Assembly (NCBI RefSeq): GCF_028610675.1
Contig: NZ_JAQQWS010000019.1
Location: 1 to 50,335 of the forward strand
Length of the DNA stretch: 50,335 nucleotides
Source: Alkalihalobacillus pseudalcaliphilus
GTDB lineage: Bacteria > Bacillota > Bacilli > Bacillales > Bacillaceae_D
Direction: 5' to 3'
The position numbers and the translations under genes are program-made. How positions within the stretch are numbered: position 1 is the stretch's first letter; each line of letters begins with the position of its first letter. Shown piece by piece: positions 50,268 to 50,335 of this stretch. The notes beneath the pieces were generated by a model. It was not told the DNA's origin, ran no database searches, and saw only the letters and a program-made list of their open reading frames with translations.

Positions 50268-50335
50268 TGGGACAAAACCCACCTCTGAATTGAAAAAGCC
50301 GGTGAAATTTTACAACGAGTAAAATTTCACCGGCT
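50268..50335. repeat. 17-bp perfect stem-loop and IS-end-like motif at the window edge
   Basis: AGCCGGTGAAATTTTAC (50297-50313) is the exact complement of 50319-50335 around AACGA, ending at the last base. Just before it is GAGGCTGGGACAAAA (50263-50277), which resembles terminal inverted repeats I recall for IS1182-type elements. The window ends here, so it is unclear whether an element continues. 50183-50262 has no feature. Confidence 0.6.

Overview
The window is low-GC, densely packed Firmicute DNA. It is most likely a draft chromosome scaffold from a spore-forming member of the Bacillaceae. Evidence for this is the strong AGGAGG-type ribosome sites with frequent GTG/TTG starts, two T-box leaders, a Spo0E-like sporulation phosphatase, thioredoxin-type ArsC, and an archaeal-type ProRS. 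A run of exactly 100 Ns (14239-14338) marks an assembly gap. I cannot name the species.

Layout. 1-3.1 kb: a tandem hairpin array, a FetAB-type metal-export ABC pair and a DAGK-family lipid kinase. 3.1-13 kb: small accessory genes (acetyltransferases, APH-like kinase, nucleotidyltransferase, HExxH peptidase, VOC, DUF2785, DUF418, DUF998, HAD phosphatase) mixed with gene remnants. 13-14.8 kb: tiny membrane-protein genes, dispersed repeats and a second hairpin array cut by the gap. 14.8-15.8 kb: an ArsR/Aha1-PDZ pair. 16-20.5 kb: a GntR-controlled operon (ThDP enzyme, BASS transporter, SDR epimerase). 21.2-22 kb: Spo0E-like protein and an XRE regulator, divergent. 22.4-27 kb: an MMPL transporter with a two-component system. 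27.5-33 kb: thiamine-binding-like protein, RibD-like reductase, UvrA2, DinB and a WYL regulator. 34.5-42.7 kb: T-box/proS, then a duplicated and reciprocally decayed MBL-hydrolase/DUF2200 block with a broken ISL3-type element inside. 43-45 kb: arsR-arsB-arsC. 45.6-47.6 kb: T-box/metG. 47.8-50.2 kb: GH51 arabinofuranosidase and a divergent AraC regulator.

The most unusual content is non-coding or historical. (1) Two arrays of tandem hairpins with unrelated sequences share the same 51-52 bp period. (2) A modular dispersed intergenic repeat (called R1 here) has at least seven copies in both orientations. One copy lies between the proS T-box terminator and the proS start codon. (3) A duplication of proS-MBL-DUF2200 has been resolved by complementary loss: the left copy keeps proS and MBL and has a dead DUF2200, while the right copy keeps DUF2200 and has fused remnants of proS and MBL. 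(4) A GntR regulon has two matching 22-bp operator-like sites, one before the regulator and one before the metabolic operon.

I saw no rRNA, tRNA, CRISPR array or prophage. All family assignments come from reading motifs; no database search was run. Repeat percentages were judged by eye.
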